From assembly GCA_003993805.1 (NCBI GenBank), contig RSEF01000003.1, forward strand, positions 83,000,123-83,064,122: 64,000 bases of DNA, read 5' to 3'. Source of the stretch: Himantopus leucocephalus. Lineage: Eukaryota > Chordata > Aves > Charadriiformes > Recurvirostridae. Numbering within the stretch: position 1 is the stretch's first letter; every line of letters begins with the position of its first letter. The position numbers and the translations under genes are program-made. Below are positions 50,700 through 63,563 of this stretch, piece by piece. A model generated the notes under the pieces. It had not been told where the DNA came from. It saw only the letters and a list, made by a program, of their open reading frames with translations, and ran no database searches.

Positions 50700-50790
50700 A
50701 ACCTACTCTACCTGACCCTGCTTTGAGTGAGGGCTTGGACTAGACAATCTCCACAGGTTCCTTTCCCCTTGTCAGCTACTCTGTGATTCC
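50700..50790 (+). mobile_element. CR1 LINE, short 3' end, + strand
   Basis: CTACCTGACCCTGCTTTGAG, then GGGCTTGGACTAGACAATCT, CCACAGGTTCCTTTCCCCTT and CTACTCTGTGATTCC. These match in order the CR1 3' UTR that appears in reverse at 22151 and 61083. Only the last 90 bp or so remain, and the terminal 8-bp repeat is down to about one degenerate unit, so it is a heavily truncated, older copy. The left edge is approximate. Confidence 0.85.
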
Positions 50791-53099
50791 ATAGATGCTT
50801 CATGTAAACTGATTTAGAGAATATCCCAGTTGCTTATGTTCAGCCATTTTCCATGTTAGAGCTAAAACTTCTAACAGTCACGACAAGCTACTGACTTCAG
50901 ACTACAAAAATAGCCATTTTCTCAGTTACTATAATTCCTGTTTATGTTTTTCCATTCTTCACAACCTTCCCCCAACTTCCTTCCTAACATAATTCCCCAA
51001 ATTTGATTGGTATGAAACTATGTACTACTGAAAAAGAAGTGTAAAGTACTGCAGATCCTTCCACAGTACATCAGCTATATTTCTGTATTCAACCTTCAAA
51101 ATTGCCTTCAGAGAACTGGGTTCTCTGAAATTATTCCTCTTTCAGAGGACTAAAAATATGCCCCTGGAATAATTTCAGCTGCTGAAAAAAGCTACCATGG
51201 TCACTGAAGCAATTCTTTCCTGCTCACAGTCCCCGAAACACACAGGCTTTTACCAAGGTTATTTGATGTGCCAAATATTTTAGATAACTTCATTATTTAG
51301 GGCAGCTAATTTTTCACTGGGGGTCATAATTGTAGAAAATATCTATGCTTTCTCATCCTGGTGAAGATTTCTTCAAGGTATCAGTAGAATATAAGAATAT
51401 ATTGACTGAATCCTCCTGAAAAGAACTGAATACATCAAAAAGTTTTGAAGCGTTTCTCTCTGCTCCCTTAAATTGTCTTCACATCACTGCATCTGCTTCT
51501 TTACGCTTCCATGCCTTTGCATATATCCGCTTTCAACATTAGCCTGAGACTAATGGTCCCACCTATGCCCATGTTCTTGTCACTCAAATTCCATCTGAAG
51601 TCCCATATTTCCTATACTATCTAGAAGCATATTTCTTCCATCTGCTTCCGTACTTGAAAATAAAAAAGAGAATACCAAAGGCATGTATATATATAACAGC
51701 CCAATGTCAATTACATTTCTGTATGACTTGTCATCTCAGTCACTGTCTTCTCCAGTAAAGCCTAGAGGCTTTTAACCACACTAACCACAACCTGTGAAAA
51801 AAAGTATTTTATTTTTTTTCTGGATTGAGACTTTGGATGCTAATCTTTTCAGTCTAGGAATTTTACTTACTTCCTTTGTTCCAGAGACTGCAAAGGGTTG
51901 TTTATCTAACATAATAGCAAGTCCTAGTCATTTTCATGAGAAAACTGCAGTCTGCCTTATAAATTTGCATAAATGTATTGTGCTGTAGAAATGGCCAAGA
52001 GTTCTCAAGTGTGAAAAAATAAAAGAGTTTACATAGTGAGTTTTCTTCCTTTTCAGAAGGTTCTAGACTCAAAACTAGAAATTACAGTACATAACTATTA
52101 AAAATCTTGACATTTTTATCTGCAGAATTGTGTAAAAAAATGATGGTTTAGCTTCAGTATAATTCACATCACCATCTCACAACAATCCTACTATGACTAC
52201 AGGTGTTAGAAAATAGTGATGGAAAATATATTTACAAAATTCCAGAAAATTATTTTCAAATATTTTATTTGTTGGGGTTTTTTTCCCAAATTTCATAGGC
52301 AGTTTCAGTCATAACTAGGATGTCTGATACCAGCCCAACTGACCCAAGTTCTCTGCATGAAAGCAGAAATGGTTCCCAAAAGATTACGTAATGTAACATT
52401 ACAATGTAATGTTTCCTGCCATAGCCAGTGAGAACTGAAGATATTCAGTGATTGTTTGCAGTATTCAGATCCTGCAAGTAGAAAATCTTAGATAATAAAA
52501 ACTTTGGTGGTTCTCGTCCTCTATTAGTCCTGTTTCAAAATTCAGTATCAATCAGATCTTTTCTTTTCTTGTGAACTGAATCTAAAATGTGGAAATATTG
52601 ATTTTAAAATCAACAGTTCATCTTAAATCTTCAGAGACATTGTAAGTATTTGGGATTTTTAAGTGTTTTTCTCATGATTACTAAAGATCTGTAATTATGT
52701 CTTTTTTTCAATTACATGTACGTATCTTTTTTTGTGTTTGTATCTTTTTCAGCTTTCTCTTCATATACTTCACCCATTTAAAAATACATTAAAAATTACC
52801 CTTTGACTAGTACGGTTTTACAGCAGGAGAGCTCATAACAGAAAAGTTATTTAAATGTTTGGATTTTAATTCTACCAGTGAAAGACATTTTTATTTAAAA
52901 AGAAAGTAAAGAATCTTTTTACAATAAAAAAAAAAAAATCTGGAGACAATGTTAGTGTCTGAGGAAATAGAAATATGAAATGTGACACTGTTCCCAGTCT
53001 TTGACTGAAGCCTGCTATGGTTATGGCAAACACTTTTTTTTAATCTAATTTTGCTGCAAACTTTTGAAACTGCATGCTGAGTATGCATGCTGTGATTGC
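50791..53099. other. Unique AT-rich sequence, no gene seen
   Basis: No gene or mobile element is recognised. A small perfect hairpin, AACATTAC-AAT-GTAATGTT, is at 52395-52413. Confidence 0.6.
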
Positions 53100-53765
53100 T
53101 GAGATTTCTCTTAGCCCAACATAGAAGTGGTCAAACTACTTCTGTGCAGTGTGTGAGCTAGGGCTGTGAATCTTTGTTCTTGTTCATCTCTGTATATCAG
53201 GTCTATGTTTCTATAGTATGTGCGGCAGTCTATTCCCTGCTTAAAAGGTCTGCAGAACACAGAATTAAGTAATTGTCCATGCAGCGTGGTATGTCCTATC
53301 ACCATGTGGGTGTAGCATGGCAGTGACAGTCAGTAACCTGGTTGCTGGTGAGGGAAATTGCTTCCCAGACTCCACTGCCTGTATCAACCAAGGGTTGACC
53401 CCAAGTGCAGCTGGGCACAGGTATGGCATGGGTAGTACATAGGTCCTCTGTCGTGTCTGCCATCTTATGCAGATGTTTTAGATAAATGGGCAACCTGATG
53501 AAAGCAGATGCCTATAAGTGAGCAATGGAATTGATCTCTACACCTTTGTTGAACATTATGGATGTTTAAACATGGCTCTAGAGCCCTGCATATGGACTTT
53601 CAGACATTCAGGGTGTCCCATATTCACTTGGTGCTGGAAGATATGATTGGGACCTAAAGGAGATCCACTACCATTCCTTCTAGAGTAAGTCTGCAGCTGG
53701 ATGGACATACGAAAATGTACTAGAGACATGTCTAGACAGCTGAACTGGTCCCATAAACTCAAGAG
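53100..53765. other. Block less AT-rich than flanks, possible unclassified old repeat
   Basis: The composition here is visibly less AT-rich than on either side. Three - strand frames of 64-68 codons lie close together (53111-53305, 53299-53493, 53556-53762). The sequence contains no CR1 or recognised LTR signature and no clear terminal repeats. It could be a decayed LTR or other transposon, a short gene remnant or simply a local GC island. I cannot assign it. Confidence 0.25.
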
Positions 53766-56700
53766 GAAAGCAAAATTGTAAAGGTAACTTTAAGTGTCTA
53801 GCACTCCTTCACATTTTTCCTTTCCCCCTGGGTTTATGGATAATGTCTAACACTTAGACATTTGAAGTTAAAATCTCCATATAACAATGTAGATCCCAAA
53901 AGGAAAGTAAAAAATTAATTTTTGAGTCTAATTCTTTGTTCTTTTTCATCTTTCACTTTTTAAAATTTTTCTTTTTCTAAGACACCACAGGAACAGCAGA
54001 TTTTAAACTTCAATGTTTTCTCAGGAATTTCAATACAACTTACAGATGTTAAGCTACAAGAGAATTCCATCTATTCTGGTTTCCCTCCTCATTTCCCATT
54101 ATGATTAAAGGCAGCTTAATTTAATGATTTCAGAGCTGTGTACAGAACAGACAGATATTGAAATCAAGGGAAGAGCACATACACTCTGTATCAGAGTTCA
54201 AGGAAAAAAACAACCAACCAACCAAGCAAACAAACAAAAAGCTAAAATTCTCCAAGCAAATTGCTGCACAAGATGTCAAACCCAATTGTAAAAAAACATC
54301 CTGAAATATGTATTATTATGCATCTATAACACTACATATTGAATTAAATGTAGTCAGCATTTAGAAGATTAATAAAATGCCAGATCCTATTTTCTTTATT
54401 TCTGAAGACTGCAAAAGAAAAACATGATTAACTGTTTGGACTCTGTCTCTTATCAATGAGTGCTTGTATAAACATAAGTTGAAAAATTGCGCTGTTGTGT
54501 TGCTCAAGACTGAAGAGCAGTCTTGCATACAGAAACCTCAGTTTGACACATTGAAAGCACACATTGAAACCGTGTACTTGAAATCTGAGAGATGGACACA
54601 TTGACACAAGTCAGCACACATTAAAACTGTGTACCAGATACCAGTAATGGTGCCTAATTGGCTTGAGTAATTGTAAAGATCAGAACTAGATGATATTCAG
54701 ACAGCAGTAAATGTTTCAAATCCCAAGAAAGTCACTGAGACCTATTGCAGTTTATCACTTCACCAGATCTGATCTGACACTGTTTTACTGGAGTTTAGAC
54801 AAAAACGTGTTTAAACCACCATAGTTTAGAGATGGAATACCTCTTGACAGAATCTCTTATTCCACCAAATTCCCAATAAGAAACAAAATAGGGACTAAAC
54901 ATGCAAATTATAAAAGCCATATAGTTGTAGGTATCCATACTATAGTATCCAAAAAGCTGAAGAGAATTCAAAATATAAAAAGAATGCATTTCTAAGATCT
55001 TTCAATATTTTCAAATCAGTATAAAAAAATGCATTCTTCTTTAGATTTGAAGATCACAATTAAAAAACGCCCATGACACTGGCTTTTGGTCAAGACCAAC
55101 AGGTTGGTCCAAAGGCCAAGGATTTTCATAGAGAGCTTTCCATAAGCTTTCAGGAGGTTTGATAAACAACAGTTAAATAGATATCTAGCATACCATTTAA
55201 GAATTCTGCAAAAACAGGCAACATCTTCCACCAGCCCAAGAAAAAATAAATATGACAAAATAAAATCTATGACTTAAGTGCTTGGCGAACTCCTTGATAA
55301 ATCCTGTGAAAATTATGGCCATTTCCTCCCACTATCTCAAGCCCTAGTCTTCGGTTACTAAGAAATATCAGATTTATTTTAAACTTTAATGCTAAGAAGG
55401 AATTACTTCAGTTATTTCCTCTAGTTAGCAAGGCTGCATATATGTATTTCATTGAACCAGGGCTCAGAGCATTCCCATCAGCAACAGGAAGACACTAATT
55501 AATTTACTAAGGTCTATGAATGAGACTGTTACTTATTTTTGAAATTTTATATAACTTCTAAAATCCACCAGAATACAGTAGACTGTCCCAACATGTGGAA
55601 GTGCTTAAACAGAATTCATTTATTAGCAGATGACTGTGGAACAGATTTATTGGTATATAAAAATGTAAGTCAAAGTGATTAGATCGTGTGGTTTTAAGCA
55701 CATTACTGACATCATTTTACTTATGTAGAATCTTCGCTTTAGACTAAAATGGAGTAATTTCTTGCTTTACTGTGAAAAATTCAGGAACCATTTTTGAAAA
55801 GGAATTTATTAAAATTAATCTTAATTTTGAAAACTAATGTATGTAAAGATAATTACTTGCCTTACTAATGGCTTTCAGAAGTAACCGTTTTATTAACCCT
55901 GTGAATAAATTAAAATGGTCCTTATCTTATTAATAAGAAAATCCCTTTTGCGCTGTCTAACTGGTACATCGGTAATTAAGGATTTAGAGGCCCTTTGGCT
56001 GATTCTCCTCAGTGAGGCAGGTAAAATCACAGAGAGTGTGTGACTACCTTTGCAAATCCTCTAGATTATAGATATCAATGCCCAGTGTTTACTCATTTTG
56101 AAAGTTCTGGAAACACAAGTATAGGTAAGTTCAAAGGAACTGCCATTTCACAGTCCCCATGCATTGATAAAATATAGCCAAAAATGAACTTTTTCTCTGA
56201 TAACATATAGGAGTATGAGTAGACTTAAACTAAAGATCTGATGTATTATTCCCTGTACTCATGTTTGAGAAGCTGGCAAGTGAGGTCATGTTGTCTTTTT
56301 TACACATATCAATAAGGATATGGAAAAGAAGAAGGGATTAGGTTCACAAGGAGCACTGCAATGCCTAACTTTTAAGTGTCTGAGAGACTTAGTTGTCCAG
56401 TCTTTCCTACATAATGCACCAAGATAATACACTTAGCAAAAGTATTTGCGAAAAATAGAATACTGAATAGGACTGAAACCTGCCACCAGCCTGAAACCAC
56501 AGCCATCTAAAAGGCTCTGTAGAGAAATGCAGCAACTGAGCCAGAGGCTGAAAGTCAAACCGAGGAGGACGGATTCAGCTGGCAATAGAGGCTCCGGGTT
56601 CCTTATAGTTCTTGGTGTTTCTCAGTTCAGTTCAAACTGGTTAATATACCACAAAATATGTTGGGAGTTTTCTTATTTTAATTAGTAGATACAACTACTG

Positions 56701-59700
56701 AAGAATACTTTTGGATGGAAGGGGCAGATATTATTTAAATCCAGCATTCATATTTCCTCCTTCTATTCTCCTTCCTGCTTGTATAGGATGGAGCTTGATC
56801 ATTGTTTTAAAATATAGTGAGGTTTCTGGAAGTTGTTTGTTGGTAGCTTGACCACTATGTCCCAACAGAATTTGAACATCCCAGAAGTTTCACAAAGTTC
56901 AAGTTGTTTCCCTTTCATTACCAGTTTCTCTTTTCCAACCATTATATTCCTTGATGAAAAACAATCAGCAGCAAGACCAGAGGAACAGTCCATAATACTC
57001 TTGCCCATAATACTCTTGCTTAATCATCTGAACAGGTCTCCCTAGATGAAACCAGTCCTGTTCCGTCGTTCCAGTGGCATGGAAGCATGCGTTTGGAAAC
57101 ATCTTTTCCCTCATCACCCATGGCTCCATTTTCCTCCTTTCTTCTTACACTTGCCTAACTTGATTATGACAACATTTCTTCTCTGATCCTGGTTACTTCT
57201 GGTTGATTAGTGTTGCTTAACATTTGAAAGAGTTTTGTGGCTTCTTCTACAGGCAATGTGCTCATGGAGGCAAGAAGCAATGGGCATACAAAAGTCTGGG
57301 AAAGTAAGATATGTATAACGTGGCTGATATAATTTATATGATTTAGGATCTGAATTTCCAAAGTACTGATAACTTTGTAAGAAACTATGACCGCCATTCA
57401 GCTTTTGTGAAGCCTATAATATTACAAGCCAGTGCAAAATAATCAGCTTAACCTGAATTAAGCTGTTAATTTAACAACAATTTCTTATAAAAGTACATAT
57501 GAACTAAGAATGACCTAATATTTTTACTATATTCATGCTTTGCAAATTTGTGTCATAATCAGCTGATTACTGCTATTTATTACTTAAAAATATGAAATAA
57601 ATCTATACGATATATAAAAAGAGATGAGTAGGACTTCTGCAACATGTTGCTTGCAGAGTTTCATATTTTTATACTTTTTTATTTTACGAAAGAAACCCGT
57701 GGACTTTTATTCTGAGGTGTTATGGGAGGTTGATTTGAGCAAAGGAAATAGATTCTTCAGATTCTGCTCTGATATAGATCAATTTTCATGCTGCAGATAC
57801 ATTATCATTCCTGAGAGAGCATTGCATGTGTGACTAGATTATAAAAGGTTAATAAATATCAAAAGCATGTTAGGCCGAAGTACCATGTATTACAGATAAT
57901 CATAAGCATATAAGTAGAAGGTTTTACAGTTAACCTATTGATCCATTGAACTCTATAGCAATTTACAGTAACTGGCTGACCACTCAACAGCTGATATATA
58001 ATCCTTTATTATAATTTATATGTGGCCATCAATTACACATATTTTAAAATAAAACATGATTCAAATGCATGTTTAAAACTACTTCTGATAAATGGCTAGG
58101 TTTAATTAGTAACTACTGTCACTGTTTTTTTGTGATCTCTGATTTATGAGCTTGCATAGCTTTGGGGGTTCCTGCCCCTTGCTTTCTACTTTATCCTTCT
58201 CTCAGAAAATTCTTCTTTTGATGAAGTGAAAGCTATTTTGTTATATAGGAATAGCTGCTTGTAAAGCATTGGTGCAACCCATGTATTACATAAAACTTTA
58301 CCAGTGTACTGCTGCTAAACTGGGTTTTCTTTAATATAATATGCTATTAAAAATAATTAAAAGATGATGTACAAGAGACAAGTTATCCGTGAAGCAGGGT
58401 GAGACATTGGGAAACTAGTAAAATCACTATTCTATATAATTAGACTAAATTAGCTCAATAGATATTTGTCATTATTAATTTATTACTTTTTTTTTTTTTC
58501 ATCTGTACAATTCCCAGTCATTATCAGGAACTTCCCCCATTTATTTCTTTTAACTGAAGATCAGAAAATAAATGTGGCATAAATGTTGTTCATATCAATA
58601 TGTTTTTCTGAAAAGCACAAAGGGAATTCTGAAGACTGTGTTCCTTTCTTTTACCTAAGTGACAAACACAGTAGAGCTCCCGCACCCCCAGTTATTTCAT
58701 TTGTGCAAATGGTAAGTTTATGAACATTCTGCTCTGGAGCCTCACAGCAGCACTGTGTGTGAAAGCAGGTTTGTAGCCCCTAACAGCACTGTAAGTGCTT
58801 AACCATAATTTCTAATGATGTCTGTTGGAATTTACTCTAGGGATCATATATCTGTTTAAAAATGAATTTCATAGATGCAAGGGATTTTTGGTCTAAAGAA
58901 ACCACAGATTCACATTCATTGTGCATATTTGACCTCTGCCCTTCCATTCTCAATCAGAAAGGGCATGAGGCTGTTGTCTTTTTCTGTCAAAGTAAGTAAA
59001 ACTGCCATTCGCACCATTAATGAGAAATTCAGCTATTGATCTGATCTTTGCTCCACTGCCATTGATTTCTGCTCTTTGTTTTGTCATTTGGACCTAGAAC
59101 TGTCAATAAGTTATTGACTGAAGAATAGAAAGTCAATCATTTGTATTCTCCTTAGAGCTTGTAGAAATTGAATTTATCTTCATATTCATTGACATTTTAC
59201 TATGAAATTCTAAGCCTTTAATAAAGCTGTTTCCAGTTATTCTGTGCTTGAGAAGTTTCTGATTATGAAATGTTTTTTGACGCAATTAATTTACAGATTA
59301 ATAGTTTCTAAATGGCAATAGAGAACAACTCAGCATTAAACATCTATAAGACAGCTTGTGTAGCATGTCTTTTACAATAGATTAAAATTATAGCTCCTCT
59401 GATAGTATAGCATTTTACATCCATGCATCAATACCTGAATTGCTATTAGGTTTTATTCTGCGTTGTTTTAATACAAGGAAAGAGTAAACAAAACAAGAGC
59501 AGAATATAGAAAACATTCACAGGAAACACTATCAACTGCAGATTTCAGTGCAGTATAGAAGAGAGGGCTTGAAGAAGAAAGGATGACTTCAGAGACCTTT
59601 TTTATATATAGATTTATAAAGAAATCATTGTTAGATTTAATTTTCTATTTGGATCACTAGTTACATGTCCACTTTGAGGAATTCTGAATTCTATGCTGGA

Positions 59701-61082
59701 TGATCTCAGTTTTAGAGGCATACTTAGGTCATTACTTTTTCAAGTAACATTTTTTCAGGTCACTAGATTCTCTGTGAGTAATTTTTTATGATATATTTTA
59801 CTTGGTACTTCTGTACATGGTCTTTCAATTGAGTCCTCTGGGTAAACTAACAAAGGAGAGTAAAGGCCAAAAAAATGTAGGCAGCTGTATAAGCCATGTT
59901 GCCAAAGAACATTAAGTACCCTTTCATTTGACTGGATACCCTGTGTCAAATATATACGTTATTGGAAGATAGCCTGCCAAAGGTCTTTGACAGGAAACCA
60001 ACTGTCTCCAGTGTTTGCGGGAGTTGCTCACTTGGCACTTAGAGACACAAGAAGGACAACAGAAATAAATACCAGTACGTGTCAGAAAATACCAGTTCTT
60101 CTCAAAGAACATGTGTCAAGAAGCATGACACAGATAAACTTTACTGGTGGTTATAAAAGCCTTGGAATGGACATCAAAATGTTAGTGAAATGATCAGGAG
60201 CAGATTAAACAGGGCACGGTAGTATTGCAGGAAAAATATCATCACTATTCAGGACATATCTAAGTCAATTACAATATTCCCATCAGTTTCCAGAAAATTT
60301 GTGTTGGTTGGGCTGTTGTTGATGATGTTCTAGACCCACTATCCATTTTTTTATAAAAAGGATCAATTCCTATTTTCCTGATTCAGGATGAATAAGTGCT
60401 GCCATAATACAAATGTGTCTGAAACGGACAGGGGAGACAATTGTTTTCATTTTGAGAAATTCAGATAAAAGTGAAAATATTTGACTTTTGATTATACAGA
60501 CAAGGAAAATAATCTCTGTAGTTTTCCCTAGTGATAATTTGGGATCAATACAGGATGGAAGGAATGTTGAAATTTGGCAAGTTTTCATTGCAGAGAAGCC
60601 CCTTTCAATCTTCCACTGAAGGACTGCACTGTTATTCATTTAACCAGGTGAACACCCTGCAGAAAGTTTCATTCCCTTTCTGCAGACACAACACATATCA
60701 TAATTTCCTAATAAATTATCTCCTTTAACAATGACCGTCATGTGATACACATTTATACTCACATACAAAATTATGTATGAGATTGTGTGCACATAAAGAG
60801 GCCAGAAATATGAATTTTTTTCATGGCTCCACAGTTTTATGCAAAAAAAGCACCGTAGTGTGTTACAGTTGAGTATTCTGGTGGAATCCAGCAGGACAAT
60901 GCCAGTATTTACACTTGTTTGCATAGCCATATTTTAAGATACTAAAGCCCACAGTATAATCAGAGTATGGCTACTCTAGGTATGCAGTGACTACTCCAGT
61001 GAAGATTCAGAGGTTATGTATATTTTTCAACCATCAAAATTTCCTGATGTTGGTAGTGAAGCTCTTCATACTTACTATCATA
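53766..61082. other. 7.3 kb of unique AT-rich sequence, no gene seen
   Basis: No recognised gene or mobile element. It contains a degenerate 50-bp tandem pair at 54545-54642, an A/C-rich stretch (AACC/AAAC units) near 54208-54240, and a T tract at about 58488-58499. Two non-repetitive segments, 55840-56060 and 58880-59250, have homeodomain-type TAATTA-like words and mixed composition; they could be conserved non-coding elements but nothing here proves it. Confidence 0.55.
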
Positions 61083-61408
61083 AATCACAGAATCACAGAA
61101 TCATAGAATGGTAGGGGTTGGAAGGGACCTTCAGAGATCATCTAGTCCAACCCCCCTGCCAAAGCAGATTCAGCTAGAGGTTGGACAGGATTGCATCTGG
61201 GCAGGTTTTGACTACCTCCAGAGAAGGAGACTCCGCAACCTCTCTGGGCAGCCTGTTCCAGTGCTCTGTCACCCGCAATGTAAAGTTTTTCCTCAAGTTC
61301 AGATGGAACTTCCTGTGTTCCAGTTTGTGCCCGTTGCCCCTTGTCCTGTTGTTGGGCACCGCTGAAAAGAGTTTGGCCCCATCCTCTTGATATTCACCCT
61401 TAAGTTAT

Positions 61409-62482
61409 TTATAAGCATTGTTGAGATCCCTTCTCAGTCTTCTCCAGGATAAAAAGACCCAAGTTTCTCAGCCTTTCCTCATAAGAGAGGTGCTCCATTC
61501 CCTTGATCATCTTTGTAGCCCTCTGCTGGACTCTGTCCAGTAGTTCATTGTCTTTCTTGAACTGGGGAGCCCAGAACTGGACACAGTACTCTAGATGTGG
61601 CTTCACTAGGGCAGAGTAGAGGGGGAGGACAACCCCCGTTGACCTGCTGGCCACGCTCTTTTTAATGCACCTCAGGATACCATTGGCCTTCTTGCCCACA
61701 AGCACGCATTGCTGGCTCATGGTCATCTTATTGTCCACCAGGAGTCCCAGGTCCTTCTCTGCAGAGCTGCTTTCCAGCAGGTCAACCCCTAACCTGTGCT
61801 GATGTTTGGGGCTATTCCTTCCTAGGTGCAGGGCCCTACTCTTGCCCTTGTTGAATTTTATTACTTTCCTCTCCGCCCAACTCTCCAGCCTGTCCAGGTC
61901 TTGCTGTATGGCAGCACAGTCTTCTGGTGTGTCAGACACTCCTCCCAGTTTTCTGTCATCAGCAAACTTGTTGAGGACATGCTCTGTCCCCTCATCCATG
62001 TCATTGATGAATACATTGAACAAGACAACCCAGTACTGACCCCTGTGGAACACCGCTAGCTACAAGCCTCCAACTAGACTCTGTGTCACTGATCACTTAC
62101 CTATGAGGATGTTATGGAAGACAGTGTCAAAAGCATTGCTGAAGTCGAGGTAGACAACATCCACTGCTCTCCCCTCATGTACCCAATCAGTCATGCCATC
62201 ATAGAAGGCTATCATCANTACCCAATCAGTCATGCCATCATAGAAGGCTATCATCAGATAGATTAAGCATGATTTCCCCTTCATGGATCCATGTTGACTA
62301 CTCCCAATAGCTTTCTTTTCCTCCGCATGCTTAGAGTTGACATCCAGAATGAGCTGTTCCACCACCTTTCCAGGTATGGAGGTGAGACTCACCGCCTTGT
62401 AGTTTCCTGCATCCTCCTCCTTGCCCTTTTTGAAGGCTGGAGTGACATTGGCTTTCCCCAAGTCCTCAGGCACCTCCCTCAA
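61409..62482 (-). pseudogene. CR1 ORF2 reverse transcriptase remnant (broken)
   Basis: CR1 ORF2 protein copies element RNA into the genome at a nicked target. The upstream - strand frame (62482 down to 62093, 129 codons) starts MREVPEDLGKANVTPAFKKG and includes SLTSIPGKVVEQLI and the motif A region VVYLDFSNAFDT. It ends at a TGA just after FHNILIGK. Motif B (SGVPQGS) can be read at about 62035-62055 but in another frame. The downstream frame (62053 down to 61409, 214 codons) holds FINDMDEG, the motif C catalytic FADD (residues 30-33) and the thumb/C-terminal region ending near YEERLRNLGL. Relative to the family, about 25 residues are missing between ILIGK and motif B, and a small deletion near 62027-62031 shifts the frame again. 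Position 33-35 has Arg (FADDRKLGG) where Thr is usual. The copy is non-functional. Confidence 0.93.
62180..62256. repeat. 38-bp exact duplication around a single N, probable assembly artefact
   Basis: Positions 62180-62217 and 62219-62256 are identical 38-mers starting TACCCAATCAGTCATGCC, separated by N at 62218. Both lie inside the CR1 reverse transcriptase and make the peptide MIAFYDGMTDWV appear twice. As 38 + 1 is 39, the frame is kept by coincidence. It matches the pattern at 2272-2500: unmerged overlapping contig ends. Confidence 0.88.
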
Positions 62483-62486
62483 TCAC

Positions 62487-63463
62487 TACTTGCTTATAAT
62501 ATTTCTTAAGATCTAGTTTAATACGTAATAACTTCTATTCAGACCAAAAGCCAAGATTTCTACTGATTTTGAGGAATTTTGTGTTTTGCTCTTTAATTAA
62601 GTTCTAGAAGATTAATCACCCTATGTATATAAGGGACACATTTTGTTGAACATAATTCTATACACAAAGAATTCCCAAACACTTAACTTTTTTATATGTG
62701 AGAGGTGCCAGTGTACTTAACATCAGTCTCCCTTTCTTTTCACAGAAGTGCCACGTGTTATGAGACCACTGACACCCAACATCTTTGGAAATTTATCTGA
62801 AGGAGGACAAAGTTTTGAAAGCCAAGGAAATTCCATGGTTACCTGAATGAGGAAACACTCCGCAGAACACTTTTCATATTTATAAATTTATTTATGCTCA
62901 TGATGATCTACAGTTGCATATTGAAAGCATGGGAACTGTATATTGAAAAGGGGGAAAACGTTGGAGGTAAGTTAAGAGGCAAAAGGTAAATGATCTTTTT
63001 GAAGGTGAAATACAATTATAGCTACTAGTAACAGTATATAATAATGAATTGTAGACAGCAATCTGGACAAACAAAGAAATAGGTTCCGTGCTAGTAGACA
63101 AACATGATCTATTGCAGAGTTTTATAGAGTTTAAGTACATTGTGCATTTATATTTTTGGGTCCAAATACTAAGAATAAAGCAGCTATTACGTTTTTCACA
63201 GTTCATTTCTGGTTTTTGCCCCGCAGACCTTGTATAACAGGAAAATGTGATCCCAAGTTAAGTCTGCAAAGTCATTGCTTCTCAGGGACTCACAGCCAGT
63301 GGTGTTTAATGACCCGTATACGCCTGCTCAATAGGAACTGTTCTGCTCTCCCAAAACAGATGGGTTATCCCTTAGAAATATGTACTTTTACATTATTTTT
63401 AATATTAGTATATTAGCTTTTCACTCCGGTCTACTAGAACAGATTTTAAAGAGATCTGATCAC
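62487..63463. other. Unique AT-rich sequence, no gene seen
   Basis: No gene or mobile element is recognised. The open frames of up to 102 codons (62898-63206, - strand) have no known motif. Confidence 0.6.
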
Positions 63464-63563
63464 NNNNNNNNNNNNNNNNNNNNNNNNNNNNNNNNNNNNN
63501 NNNNNNNNNNNNNNNNNNNNNNNNNNNNNNNNNNNNNNNNNNNNNNNNNNNNNNNNNNNNNNN
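63464..63563. other. Assembly gap, 100 N, beside a purine tract
   Basis: Exactly 100 N. The right edge is a 26-base purine-only stretch (63564-63589) that starts with six G, so the missing sequence is probably more of a G-rich or homopurine repeat. Confidence 0.97.

Larger units (their letters stand above)
61083..62486 (-). mobile_element. CR1 LINE, 5'-truncated, with reverse transcriptase remnant
   Basis: The 3' end is at the left. Repeated CACAGAAT units (61083-61108) precede GGTTGGAAGGGACCTTCAGA and AGATCATCTAGTCCAACCCC, the reverse of the CR1 3' UTR. Going right, the - strand codes for the C-terminal part of CR1 ORF2, and the element stops at about 62486, within the fingers of the reverse transcriptase. 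At about 1.4 kb it is a typical 5'-truncated copy (full elements are about 4.5 kb). It carries an internal deletion, frame breaks and a 38-bp duplication around an N at 62218. No target duplication is evident, which is usual for CR1. Confidence 0.96.

Noticed and set aside
61108..62509. Several + strand frames of 61-85 codons
   Set aside because: They are antisense shadows of the - strand CR1.
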